In this document: in pieces, positions 10,402 to 22,100 of the stretch
Position numbering within the stretch: position 1 is the first letter of the stretch
Layout: every line of letters starts with the position of its first letter
From: Mactra quadrangularis
Lineage: Eukaryota; Mollusca; Bivalvia; Venerida; Mactridae
Assembly (NCBI GenBank): GCA_025267735.1
Contig: CM046307.1
Coordinates: forward strand, 2,961,258-3,025,257
Direction of reading: 5' to 3'
Length of the DNA: 64,000 bases
The notes under the pieces: model-generated
Database searches by the model: none
Told to the model about the DNA's origin: nothing
The model's input: the letters and a program-made list of their open reading frames with translations, nothing else
Program-made: the position numbers and the translations under genes

Positions 10402-12934
10402 ACTAAAACCTTAACCATCTTATTGATGTGAATTGTTAAAGAAATTCTGAAAAGGTTATTTCCTGACATAATAATTTGGTAAAACACTGTTGCATTTTGT
10501 GCTAATAGACATAAATCTTTTATCAAGTATGCTTCAGGTTCTGAACACTGGCATGATATGTGCTTTATTGGTGAACTAGAGCATTCGGACGTAGTCCGTC
10601 CTGTACGTTTTTATTGCATAGTCACGGGGTTTATCATTATAGTAAGTAATATGTTTAGAAGTCGGGTCCTAAAGCAGTTAAATAAATTAGTGCGCAACTC
10701 TTATTCCTTCGAAATTTTACTGAAAATTCATAATCGGCAATCATTTGATGAGAGAATTATGTTAGCTTGAAGATTTCTTCACTTTGTAATACTCTCATGC
10801 TACATGTATAGCCACATCATTACGATTGGACATGTAGTAAGACAATGTTGTAGTTTGCTCCAGATATACAATTAAAATCTCATTCTCTAAAGTATTTAAA
10901 ATCTAGATAAAAACTCTGATACTGGTCTTAAAAAAGACTTTTAAACGAGACAAATTGAAACCTGTCCATCGTAGGAAACTGTCTGTGTATGCATTTGAAT
11001 AGTGTATGTAATAAATTCTGGTGGTGCTGAGAGACTGCAAACAAAATACTTTTTTACTCGTACATGTACGCACTATTATTACGTTGTGTAAATTGAAATT
11101 GCCCATAAAGAAAGTTACTGACGAAGTGGTAAAATGTACAAGATGATGTATACATTTAATGAAATAAGGTAATTGGTATGGCTTGACCGTCTCGTCTTTA
11201 ATATTGGCTGAAAGCTAAATCACTTTTTAGATAATATATATTATTTTAGATAAGACATTAGAGACAGTCTGAAATAATAAAGGTTAGTCTGACATTGAAA
11301 CATAATTCTATAATAGACACATAATTCATTGGCGGATCTAGATTCTAGCCTTTAAGCCATAATTTTGCCCCTGTTCACTGACAATGTTATAATTGACTTG
11401 TTGACAGTTTTTGTTAGTGCATGGCTATCAGCCCTAATATATCTCTACCAATCCTATGGCACGGAATCCGAAAGTAGTTCCGGTAGAACATAATAGGATT
11501 AATAACATTCTAAACATCGTTTTCAATGACAGGCGCAGTAATTTCTGAACTCTCAACACACACCAAAACGAACATTTTTATCTGCGCGGAGTAAAATCGC
11601 CGAAATGTGCAAGGAGTTGAGGTGACAGAAACACCGTCTTTACCAAATCTCACTGCATTTATGTTGCGTGTTTATTCTGTTAATCGTTGCTCTTTCAATA
11701 AAGCGAAATAACTGCGACCTTCGACGATCAATGGATTAGTAAAGTGGCGGTCTGTTTTTTTAATTATACTTGTTGAAGAACCCTTGCATATGAAGTTTTA
11801 AACTAACCTCTAGACTTATTTGAGAATCAACCAATGTCTGACCGGGCCTTATATTTAGGTGGTTTTTTTTGTTCGGAATATGACCTTTATCTATTTGACA
11901 AAAATAACTGTTTGAATTTAATTTCGCGTTACATGTTTATCGATAGAACGTTCTATTATAATTGAAAACATATAATGTTAGGATTTGAGAAGGATGCTTT
12001 TTATTCAAATACAACTGTTTTGTTAATCTATCAGATAATTATGGAAGATATTTAATGTTATTAGCAGTAGGGGTCCAAGTTTAGAGCAAATTATTTGAAA
12101 CGTGAATATGGTTATAACATAACAGAAATGCCTAGCCAGATGGTTTACATTTGTTTAAAGTAATTAACAACACTAGTATTGCATCTAGTTAGATTATTGA
12201 TGTTTATGGCCATCATCAATCAACACATGAAGTGTAAAATACGATCGGAAGCATGTTTTGTAAATTACAGGTTTTCTGTCACTTTTCTAGCTGATCAAAT
12301 ACAAAACATGGCACATTTAATCTAAACGATCTATCAAACTGCACGTATATATATCTTAATCGCTAATGATAATGCATTGTTTCTGCAACAAATGGGCAAA
12401 GAACGCCTAAAGTAACACATAATTTATAACTTTTGTAAAAAAAATTTCAACTGTCAGTGGCGCTTGTACAAACCCCGCTTTTTTAAATGCTCAATACAAT
12501 ACGTCCATTCAAAACATCGATACAATAGATAAACGTTTGTATGTGCAAAGAGTTTGGAACATAATCGAGAATTTAAATCACTGGGGTAAATGTATGTAAC
12601 ACCGACAGTTAAATAAAATTTATCAATTCATTCTTACTTTGGGTTAAAAGTTAGGTAATAAAAATCACAATTATGACTGACTTGCAATTTTTTTTTCAAA
12701 AAAAAACTTTTATGTAAATAAGATTATCTAATTTATTGTTATGTCGTTTTACAAAACTATTTCGTTCGTATTTTGGCGAAATACCTATTTCGTTTCTTCG
12801 TCACAAAACATGTAATACTATTTGTGCATACGAATGGAATAATTCGAATACATGACAAAGGCCGTACTTTTTGTACTGTTCATGATCAGTACCAATAAAA
12901 TAGAGAGACTTACCAAGTAAACTTCAATCAGTCA
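10402..12934. other. Non-coding stretch, 2.5 kb
   Basis: No gene, SINE head or inverted repeat was recognised. Open frames up to 70 codons have no protein-like pattern or splice context. Confidence 0.5.
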
Positions 12935-15375
12935 GGTCGGTAACCCCTTTAAAATAATTGGAACCATGTGTTCAGATTCACCCAAAATGCTTATTCTAAA
13001 GTGAATAGTGAACTATACATATACATGAATAGATATTATCTACTAGCGTAGTTCGTATGCTCTATAAAACATCACTACAAATATTTGGAGTCACTTTAAA
13101 TACATAAGGTTAATGTCGATGACTTTATGTAAAATTGTAGTAATTGACTCAAGACGCTCTAAAAATGTAATAGGTCAGGACACGAACGTAATGTAACAAC
13201 ATTTTCTGAAGCCGTTGAGTTCTGTGGTATTATAATTGTTATGGCGTAACGGTATTATCATTCTTATCACATATGTTCCCGATTCATTGTGTCAAGCATC
13301 ATTATCCGGGTTAAATAGCTGACGAGAAAAAAACTAAAAGGAACTTGACATTAAGAAGTCAGTGGAAACGTATAAGTCATTTATATTTGACCTTTTTCCA
13401 CTCTGTGTCGAAGTACCTTTTTGTTGTTCTTTATTCTCTATCAGTGTCCCGCGTGACCGAATTCGCCTAAAACAAGCGCAATGATAAATTACGTCATACG
13501 CGCCAATTGATTTTAATGTTAAGTGTTCGAGAATAACCATGTTTTCGACTTTTCAAACTACATAACATATTTAAAACATCTTCAGGCAAGACCATGATCT
13601 TGTGTTTTCGATACAACAAGATATATTCAAGATCAAGTCCAAACGTTACATGAACAATAAACAAATGCTTTGATAAGCTATTGTCTGACACAAATTACCA
13701 AAGAATTATTCCACTTGATGTTAAATATACCCATAAAGTTATCTAATAATTACCAAGCTAATCAACACGCATCACCGAATGAACCTTTTAAGGTTTTTTA
13801 TCATTCGGATCGGTTTTTTTTCGGTCCGGTAGGTAGGTATGAACTTTTTGATCGGATGCTAAACAAGATTAATATGGAATGGCCTTAGGTCATCTACTAC
13901 AGCAACAACAACAGCAAGGTCTCTAGTTGGTATAAAGTCAATATGTTTTAGAATTAAAGGAATAAGCCTTAATAACACATTTATATACTAATTTTGGACT
14001 ACGGCGTTAAACACAACAAAAAAAACACTAATTTTGGATTTTTATGACATAATTTGAGTATTTTGTCCTGTTACGGAAACGGACTGATGGAACCTTATTA
14101 CATATTATGGGTTGTCGGCATGACTATAGTAAGAGAATTGCATTAAAGAGCGAGTTTCTACAGTCTTGCGGGCAACCCTCGATATGTAAGTCATTTAATG
14201 ACATCATTATACGGTGGCATAGAGGTGACATGGAGAAATATTTAAAATTTACGTACTCACGACAGCACCAAGTGATACATAATTGCACAAAATTAAGTTA
14301 ATTTTATAAACCGGCTAGATTATGAAAACGTACATGTAAAAGGCCTCAGTGATATGTCTAATTTACCTCGTAAAATAGAGATATTGTGTGCTTCTAATGG
14401 TAACCTTGGAATATAAAGTGAACAAGTATTTGATAACAGAAAAGAGGCAAAGAATCCGACTATAATTTACATAATTATGAAACATACGTAATACTGAAGA
14501 CACATATTTATTAATTATACTGAAAATAGAACGTCTCTATTAAACTGTATCGATTAAAACAACAGACGAATCTATGGTGGTACATTCTGCTAGCAGATTT
14601 ATAACTACATAAAACAGACTGATTAAATATGTTGTTAACTAGATTTGTAACTAAATAATCGCTCACCATTATATATAAATCGCTAACTGGTAGCAGTTAT
14701 CTAGTTACTTAACTAAATAATATTCAATTATTAATAATAAGTAAATTGTGTTGTTAACTAGTTAAATGAAAAACGATTCCCTAGTTAACCACATATCTTA
14801 CTTGTGAATTAACAAGAACTTTACCAGTAAATTATGTGGTTATCTGGTGGCAGAAATATGCCATCATATATCAACGTTATATATTTGGGGGTAGGTCTAC
14901 GTAAAATAACCTTTATCTCTTAGACTAGTTCTTTGAATTACTGCCAGGAATTTATCATGAAAAGACATAGTTTACTACTCAATAACAATCAAATAAAATA
15001 CAAATTATTGTATACTTATATTGTAGTTTACAATGTGTTTAATGTCTCCTGTTGTTGGTTATGACACTATTATTCTCGGTTCTCTGTTGTTTGGTACAAT
15101 TAAATACATAAATTTCCACACAATGTGTCAAGTTTAGGCTGAATGACTTAAAACATATGTTTTGTGTTGTTTAAATGGGTCTATACAAGTGGAACTAGTC
15201 TCTTAGTTCTTACACTTTCCTTTATCACTTTAAGTCAATTACAATTCACATGTCAAACTTTCTACAAATTAGGCAAATAACATTTGTCATCATTTTGGCA
15301 ACTACATGTAAGTCAATGTCATGCATTACGCTTGGAATTTTCAGAATTTGACCCAATTCATAAGCTAACCCACTC
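12935..15375 (+). repeat. Segmental duplication copy A2
   Basis: Partner of A1, in the same orientation about 12.7 kb away at its left end. It keeps the blocks listed for A1 but lacks the Penelope relic, the GGCC element, the long palindrome and the CRE foldback element. It therefore serves as a near-empty-site reference for those insertions. A 28-bp SINE-tail-like piece (ACGGCGTTAAACACAACAAA, about 14000) and a half-foldback (14151-14187) are private to A2. Confidence 0.8.
14151..14187 (+). repeat. Half copy of a small foldback element
   Basis: ACAGTCTTGCGGGCAACCCTCGATATG matches, with few changes, the right arm of the foldback at 19422-19511. The left arm is absent here. The match also runs slightly outside the inverted core. 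Confidence 0.6.
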
Positions 15376-15767
15376 TCATGGATGAAAAGTCAAACACCTG
15401 AGTCAGCCGTAATGAGTTCTTAAGGCGCGGACAGACCGATTATTAAAACATGCGGTTTGCCGCGTCGTCGTCATATGGTGTAAACAGTATTGGTTCGTAT
15501 GAGAATATTAACCTCAAGAAAACTATTTCCCCATGTAAAAAATATTCTATATCGCAATAAAATGACATACTGAGTAGATAGATATGCATGTGTATTTATG
15601 TAATTGTTAATTAAGTTAAAAATCCTCTGTGTGGACAAATTAATTAGAAATAAAAATATAAATCAATATACATACTTCAAGTTAATTAATACGTATAAAA
15701 ACAATGTAAAAGTAAATTATTTGTATAAACAAAAAACGATGGCAATAGGTTAAATCAGAAAAAAATA

Positions 15768-15890
15768 GGGCGTGGACGACTGGTTACGACGTTGGATTGG
15801 TAATAATTGGATCGCTAGTCATGTGTAGCTTCAGATAACATGCATTACCTGCTATGTTGTTTTCTTGAGCAAGAATAGTAGTCTTAATCT
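15768..15890 (+). mobile_element. Degenerate tRNA-like SINE head
   Basis: GCGTGGACGACTGGTTACGA followed by GTTGGATTGGTAAT resembles the A-box half of a Leu/Ser-type tRNA-derived SINE. TTTCTTGAGCAAGAATAGT further on recalls a common SINE body. The B-box is unclear, so the call is weak. Confidence 0.3.
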
Positions 15891-15901
15891 ATCAGTACTT
15901 G

Positions 15902-15951
15902 GGAAATAGAAAGCGTACTCGAAAGTGGAAATAGAAAGCGTACTCGAAAGT
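15902..15951 (+). repeat. Exact 25-bp tandem duplication
   Basis: A 25-bp unit beginning GGAAATAGAAAGCGTACTCG occurs twice in a row without mismatch, which indicates a recent slippage or repair event. Confidence 0.9.
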
Positions 15952-15987
15952 GATTATTTTTCTGCAAATTGTGTATATTGTGGTTCG

Positions 15988-16060
15988 AGGTTCGGACCCC
16001 CCCCCCCCCTAGAAAAGTTTGGACCCCCTAGAAAAGTTCGGACTCTCCCCCTTAAGGAGT
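15988..16060. repeat. C13 homopolymer and adjacent imperfect repeats
   Basis: Thirteen C residues at 15997-16009 are followed by two copies of TAGAAAAGTTYGGAC and two further C runs. This is a low-complexity tract prone to length error. Confidence 0.85.
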
Positions 16061-16065
16061 AAGGA

Positions 16066-16250
16066 CAATAATAATAATATTTATTTGGCATAGTGTACAC
16101 ATAGTAAAATACATAGAATCACAATTATCACAGATATAATGTTGTAATTTACTATGTCAAGCACACCAACACCAGGGATGTCACAAAAAGGGGCAAACCT
16201 TATATCCATTGTGGTCCCTAAAGACAAGACAGCCGAACGAAAAGAATCCA
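16066..16250 (-). mobile_element. LINE-like 3' end (minus strand)
   Basis: Read on the minus strand, the segment ends with an ACACTATGCCAAATAAATAT-type block (AATAAA included) and an ATT trinucleotide tail. That is the usual look of a non-LTR retrotransposon 3' end. No coding frame is left, and the clade is not assignable. Confidence 0.4.
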
Positions 16251-17332
16251 CTAACTCCCAAGCCTGATTATGAAATCACTCATTTTCCTTTCCTGGTGAT
16301 CAAAATTTATATGTGACAGTCTGATGAGACAACCTCATCTAATCGCTCGTCTATCGTACAATTAAAACAGTCAGACAGAAGTGACATGTGACAGGTCAAA
16401 CTATTAATTAAAACTCGCTAGAATTTGTATCGCAACTTTTGTAGCACTATGTGTCCATTTCTCGGGAAGAATTTTTTCGGTCACAAGCCATTTGAAATCA
16501 AAGCGCTGAAAGCACTGAATTTGTTCGGGTTTGAAAAGTGGAATTCAATTTCCGGCTCCAACAAAACATTCGTTCACAAAGACAGTTCCGTGATATTAGT
16601 TTGATAGGTAGACCAGCACTGTTCCGGTTCAAAACACAATGGAATTATGAATACAACAGGTAAACCAGACAGGCGACCTCACTACTGATTTTTTTTCACA
16701 CAATCATCGCAAGTCAAAGGGGTAATTCTTAAAACAATTCAATAACTGCCGCTTATCATTTAAACACATTTATTCTACTGCATCTGTATGTAAAATAAAT
16801 GAAGTCCTCTATTCAGACATCATTCAAAGTCATTTACTACGATATTTAAACTTTTCCTATAGAACCATTCTATTACATAAGATGATGTAACATCTCTACT
16901 GACAACTGGCACAAACAACAGGTCGTGCCTGAATAGTTGATACCATTCTATTACATAATACGACGTAAAGAGCTCTACTGAGACGCTTAACTCATAAGCT
17001 ATTATGCATACGCTTTAGTATAGACCGATTAACAGGTGTATTTCAAGAATTATTGCGCCTGTCATAGCAGACGATCATTTTGAATTGCTCTATACATTTA
17101 TACTGAGGGACTACTTCTGGATTCGGTAAATTTTCAAAGTGGGAAAGGGTCTGAATTATGGTACATATATTTGTTCAGGACTGACGTCCCGAACAAATAA
17201 TAATATAAATCACATTTGTTCCAGTCAGTTGTTTGATTTCATAGTACATGCTATTATCAATGATGGTCTTAATATAGGAACATTAAATATTTCGACAGAT
17301 TTAGGCTGCCATAAAACAACATTGATTGTACA
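16251..17332. other. Non-coding stretch
   Basis: No supported gene or element. The 17139-17336 plus frame of 65 codons shows no recognisable pattern. Confidence 0.45.
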
Positions 17333-17336
17333 TTAA

Positions 17337-17672
17337 AGGTACTCATTCACAGATTTCAACTTAAACATCAACTTTTTCTTAAACTATCAAATTGTAAAGA
17401 AATATTTTTGGAAGCAGGAAAGAAGTGTTCTGAGAATGACAATCGTGTGCAAATTGACATACAACTACAAATGATGGTGTTTCATTTAGTAAATATCTAC
17501 TCCGTATGTCAATTTTAGCGCATTTTTGTGACTTTTATTGTATATTTATTGCAACATATAGGTCAGTTTGTCTAAAAAGGATAAGAATTAATTTTTGACA
17601 CAAAATATTACTGACACTGAATGATATTTTGAAATTATAGAAAAATTAAACCAAATCTGTGAACTAGTACCT
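17337..17672. mobile_element. 336-bp MITE with TTAA target duplication
   Basis: It begins AGGTACTCATTCACAGATTT and ends with the inverse AAATCTGTGAACTAGTACCT. TTAA flanks it at 17333-17336 and 17673-17676. TTAA duplication fits the Kolobok or piggyBac superfamilies, and the terminal sequence favours a Kolobok-type MITE (inference). No coding frame. A partial relative lies at 23446-23485. Confidence 0.8.
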
Positions 17673-17676
17673 TTAA

Positions 17677-18520
17677 AACCACCTGCTAAATTATTTTATG
17701 TTTTAGATACGCATATAATCAATGTATTATATTATATACATTCTAACATCTTTACATTCTACCAAACATTAAGTAAAGGTATTTGTTTGTAAGAATCTGA
17801 TTCAAGGGTTTATCTTCCATGGTGATATACGTGAATGCTGTTCAGATCTTCGATATGTCGATAGAATAGCATGGTGTCTTTTATGTTGTGTTGTGAACAG
17901 GATGTTACTCGATAGAAATATACGATGAATATACACGTGATTGATCATTTTATATTTCTACTACGATTCAAATATAAATCTGTCAAACTGTTGTATCTTT
18001 CCGCATCAGCAAACTGGTATAATATGATTGCCATGTTAAAATTTGCTTTTCTATGTAGTGACTTTACCTTTACAAGTATTGATTTATAATATTTTAAAAT
18101 AAAATTGATTCAGTTTGTTCCAATGAATTAATCAAATATTTGAGCTCGATCACAATGAATGTAAAGAGTAAGTTTGTCCAATTATAAACATGAACAAGGG
18201 TATGCCAAACATTCAAATCTACGTAAAATATTTAAGAAACAGAAAATTCCTCGATACTAGTAAAGATCGATCTATATTCACTGTGATAAATAATAACTGG
18301 AAGGTTTGTATACAGTTGTATCTATTGTCACTTACCGAATAGCGTATGTCAACATTAAGTGTTGTACTTCTTTCTGTTTATCATTGTAATATTCGTAAAT
18401 CATAGTTCATGTTATTTTTATGATTGCATGTTTGATAACAGTCCTTTTATTTACATTATGATACAAGTATTTCAAATAACCAAAGAATGGACAAGTTGTA
18501 ATTTGAAACGGGCAAGTCAT
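17677..18520. other. Non-coding stretch
   Basis: No repeat or exon recognised. A plus-strand frame at 18359-18664 overlaps the better minus-strand candidate and has low-complexity, hydrophobic composition. Confidence 0.45.
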
Positions 18521-18528
18521 TTTTCAAA

Positions 18529-18870
18529 TCACGTGTTCGTGGACAAGTCATTATTATTTAGATTTCGTTCCACCCCTGCATTCACAGAACATTTTGTTTT
18601 AAGGTCAAAAGCAATAATTTTCAATTTTACCACATCAAGTACTGAACCACCTAAGTTGAAGTGAAATTCCTCCAAAGTTTTAAAGTGTGGGGGGTTTATC
18701 CCTCTTTTGCGAATTCTAGATGCATCCCCGAAAGTCACAAATTTGCGAGACGAACCTTTTATCGTGAGGGGAAACAGGTGCGCTGTCATAATATGAACTG
18801 ATAGGTCTATAACATTGACGGCACCACCATTGAGGAAATAGATCTGGTCCACAAAAGGTATACCATTCAT
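18529..18870 (-). CDS. Possible coding exon, function unknown
   Basis: An uninterrupted 113-codon minus-strand frame begins MNGIPFVDQIYFLNGGA and ends LNNNDLSTNT. Composition is protein-like, with alternating hydrophobic and charged residues and two stretches resembling beta-strands (AVNVIDLSVHIMTAHLFPL and VLDVVKLKIIAFDL). It has two cysteines, no evident signal peptide, no membrane segment and no domain I can name. The local G+C is higher than its flanks. No convincing splice acceptor lies directly before the ATG. It lies on the same strand as, and downstream of, the GPCR exon at 20.7 kb, but does not look like a receptor. It could be an exon, a decayed gene or an old element ORF. Confidence 0.35.
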   Translation of the reverse strand: MNGIPFVDQIYFLNGGAVNVIDLSVHIMTAHLFPLTIKGSSRKFVTFGDASRIRKRGINPPHFKTLEEFHFNLGGSVLDVVKLKIIAFDLKTKCSVNAGVERNLNNNDLSTNT

Positions 18871-18933
18871 GACAAATATACATCTTTATGAGTTTATGAC
18901 AACATAAATGGTTTGTATAGTACTGCAGTATAG

Positions 18934-18996
18934 TTATCGATATATATCGGTGTATCGCCGATATTCATTTCTCGATATATCGATATCGTCGATACG
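18934..18996. repeat. Cluster of ATCGAT/ATATCG palindromes
   Basis: TTATCGATATATATCGG, ATCGCCGATAT, TCGATATATCGATATCG and TCGATACG overlap within 63 bp, giving many alternative self-complementary folds. Such blocks occur at ends of some DNA transposons. TATCGATA also resembles the DREF site, without further support here. Confidence 0.6.
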
Positions 18997-19421
18997 CTTC
19001 AAGCCCAATCAATAACAGCTCTAGAAAAAACGGACTATAGCAAAGTTGAATAAATATCGATTATTAAAATAATTTGTTAAAACGCATTTACATGTTGATG
19101 TTTTTTATCTCATTAGATAAATATACGCATTGAAATAAATTAAACAAAAAAAATGGGGAGAGTATAAGTACACAATTACTATATTTAAATACAGTATGAA
19201 ACTATAACAAGTACACAAATCGAATGTCTGTTTACAAAACGTATTGTCGAAACAAGGATTCGAACTTAAATGTCAAGCATTCTTATCCACTCGTCCACTT
19301 TCAAATAAAAGATGACCACATACTAAGTTTATTATTCAAATCGAATAAATGTAAATAAACATTCGTTCGTTTGGCGAGTTTATCAGATAAACAATACGAA
19401 AGTTAATTGAGGGCAAATTCA

Positions 19422-19511
19422 ATATCGAGGGTTCCGTTCAACTTCAAGACTGTAGTAAGTGCATTGTGTTAAAGACTGATTTACTTCAGTCTTGCGAGCA
19501 ACCCTCGATAT
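19422..19511. repeat. 90-bp foldback element
   Basis: ATATCGAGGGTT (19422-19433) pairs with AACCCTCGATAT (19500-19511). The inner part CAAGACTGTAGTAAG pairs imperfectly with TTACTTCAGTCTTG. A half copy is at 14151-14187. Confidence 0.75.
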
Positions 19512-20690
19512 CGTTTACTTTATGCCTTCCCTATTGTACAATAAAAGCATGTACGAGATTTTTATGCCAGGTTAACTAACTTTTACCGCAATAAAGTCGA
19601 TCCCTCACTGAAGTTCATGATGAGGGCACGCGGTCACTCACATTATTCATATAGGTAATAAGTCTAAATAATTTATTACATTTATTTCATAACAATGATT
19701 ATATTAAAGATTGTTTCATAATAACGAATTTATTTGGTCATAACGGAATTTACTTACGTAAACAACTGATGATTTATTTATATATAAACGCTTAAGGGGA
19801 AAATAAGTAGACGTCCGGCATAGGGTAAAGGTCCGCTATTACATGTAAGGCCAGTTTACAGACCGATACGAATTTGGCCTTAAAAGCGAACCATGAGACG
19901 TGACAGACTAGTCAATATGAAAAATAAAGTGAGTATTTCTTTTCAGTGTTGTCAAAATATTGACTGGGCTGGTTTTAACATGCAGTTTAACCATCCTGGA
20001 CAAAAATCTTCAAAGTGATCAATACTGGTAAATACTTGTCGAATAGGAAGTCAATTTCTGTTATACATGTATTTCAATATATATGTTTCTTAAAGCATTG
20101 AGAATTAAGTGAGACTTAGGCTACTAATTATGTTACATCAATTAAGAAATAATTTATTATACTACCTTAAGCATGAAAGACTTTTCTTATCTATCCATGT
20201 AAGGGCTGAGAAAGTCAAAATAACTATGATATGGTATGACCAATAGTACTAGTTCAGAGTATGGGTATAGGTCTAAGGTATCCAGAAACATCATGAAAGA
20301 AGGTAACAAGTACCACTCGTCCCCTTTTAACACTATCATGATCTTTGATTCAAGATTTTGTGATGCATCCACATATGTCCAAAATAAAGAGTCTATTAAA
20401 AGACGATGTGTACAGCGAATTAAATTTCCTAATTTTCTGTAACAATTAGTTTGAGCATTATTAACATACAGTAAAGGGGAATAGCTAAATATTTTACAGC
20501 AAAGTTTTGCTTTTAAGACCACTAAGTAAATAGTTTTGACAGCGGAACAGTCTTAATATAGGGATGTTTGCATATCATATTAAGCAGTTGGAACTTACAA
20601 AACATGAAAAATCACATAATTTGGCAACTACCAAGGTGGTTTTATAGCGGATTTTTACTGTATAACAAAAATACAATTTAAAAAAGAGAC
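19512..20690. other. Probable intronic/intergenic sequence
   Basis: Lies directly 3' (minus strand) of the GPCR first exon and so is expected to be its first intron. Overlapping frames at 20187-20522 (minus) and 20236-20442 (plus) occupy the same bases and neither shows receptor motifs. Confidence 0.4.
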
Positions 20691-20694
20691 TTAC

Positions 20695-20866
20695 CCACGA
20701 TGCAAAGTGTGAACACAACAGCATAACTTATAATGAATAAAATCCTCACATGGAACTTATTGAATGGATTTGCGAATAATTTAGGAAACGTCATATTATG
20801 TATTGTCCCATTTTCAAATGTTACATTAAAGTTGGTCATATTTGCATCCTTATCAAAATACTCCAT
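20695..20866 (-). CDS. First coding exon of a rhodopsin-type GPCR (N-terminus and TM1)
   Basis: The minus-strand frame starts at ATG 20866 and runs 57 full codons into a perfect donor, G|GTAAGT, at 20694-20689. Residues 1-39 form a short extracellular tail with four N-glycosylation sequons (NMT, NVT, NGT, NMT at residues 9, 14, 19, 24). Residues 40-58 (VRILFIISYAVVFTLCIVG) are a strong TM1 that ends at the G of the conserved GN motif. The intron interrupts that glycine codon in phase 1. An N-tail rich in sequons and TM1 closing with IVG are typical of class A neuropeptide or amine receptors. The N-tail lacks enough signal to name the ligand. No later TM exon was found at lower coordinates, so the rest probably lies beyond a long intron. 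An N-terminal exon alone cannot exclude a pseudogene. Confidence 0.7.
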
Positions 20867-21811
20867 TTTTGATTAGCAAATTAAACACCTATTATATTTT
20901 AATGAATATTATTTAAACGGCAACTATGTTTTTGATCACATGCAATTTAACCATCCATTCACTAATTTCCTTTAACAATTGAAACACCCAATCACAAAAA
21001 TCAAACATGTAATATTCCTGGGAAAAAATACAGTTCACTAAACACGTCAAAGGCGATTGATTTAACAGCAGGCAAGCAGTGTGGTGCAGATTTCCAATCG
21101 TCATAGGCTATCACTGTACTGTTTATTGCGTGATGCACGCTATAGTGTCTATGCTATGTTGCACTCTTTAAAAATGTTTTTTTTTCTCAATGAAAGAAAT
21201 ACTAGTATAGCGAAACGTATTAACTGTACGTCTCAGACAATAGTATCGTTCACGCTACAAGGTGAGACCTATTTCCTCGAAGTATTTATATGAATAGGTA
21301 TGTTTACGCAATATCCAATCTTAGTGTAGCGAACGCATTTCTTATAGTGGGTTAACATCACCAATGACTGACTAGATAGTATTTACATTACGTTTAAAAG
21401 TTCAGGGTTAATTATGTTAGCCTCAAATGAGATGGTTAAATGAATGAAGCGTTCTATGAGTTTAATGCGAGTTAGTTCAATGCTAGCGAGCGTGATTTGG
21501 TGAATTCAGCATGAGCTTGCCTTTGGTAATATTCAGCATTAAATGCAAATCCATTATCCACAAGTATAATTAGGTAATGATGATGGTAGTTTGTCTGGTT
21601 TAAAAACAATTCAATCGCGAAAGCGATTGTAGCTGGCAATTAATGACATAATAAAAGAAATGATATTAAATATGTTAATTTTGGTATTCAAAATTTCTTC
21701 AGATTTATAAATATCGCGAATAATGCAATTATTATATGTATGAGTATTTACATTGAACTACTGGTTTTTTACATACTATAATTCATGGTATACTTGTATG
21801 TAAGTTTATAG
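20867..21811. other. Upstream flank of the GPCR exon
   Basis: Expected 5' UTR/promoter side of the GPCR exon. No TATA-like element with a clear relation to the ATG was identified, and no other gene is supported. Confidence 0.4.
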
Positions 21812-22100
21812 ACCTGGGTCGGTTTTCGCAGTCGATAGCTCGCCTAGATTTCTTGTGTCCCTAAGTGGTACGGGTTCGAATCCAAACCAGGGAGGTTATA
21901 CCCTTTCATGAAACTTTAATAATAATGTCAAATTTCTTTCATTAATAAGGTACATGGAGAAGTTTACGGCCTTGTGGAAGGGTAGGTGAGTAGTGGTTAT
22001 AGACAGGGGTCCAGGAAAGCTACGTTAGGTGCGTTGGACGCCGTAACATAACCTAAAAGTTTTGTTGACACGGCGTTAAACCCAGTATAAACAAATAAAT
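21812..22100 (+). mobile_element. tRNA-derived SINE, family A (diverged)
   Basis: The A-box region is damaged (GGTTTTCGCAGTCGATAGCT). The B-box ACGGGTTCGAATCC, the GGCCTTGTGGAAGGGTAGGT body and the ACGCCGT...ACGGCGT tail stem are retained. Loop changes TGACC to TAACC and TGTGTTG to TTTGTTG. Confidence 0.85.

Noticed and set aside
20187..20522. 111-codon minus frame next to the GPCR exon
   Set aside because: It overlaps a plus-strand frame, lacks GPCR motifs and splice context, and lies where the first intron is expected.
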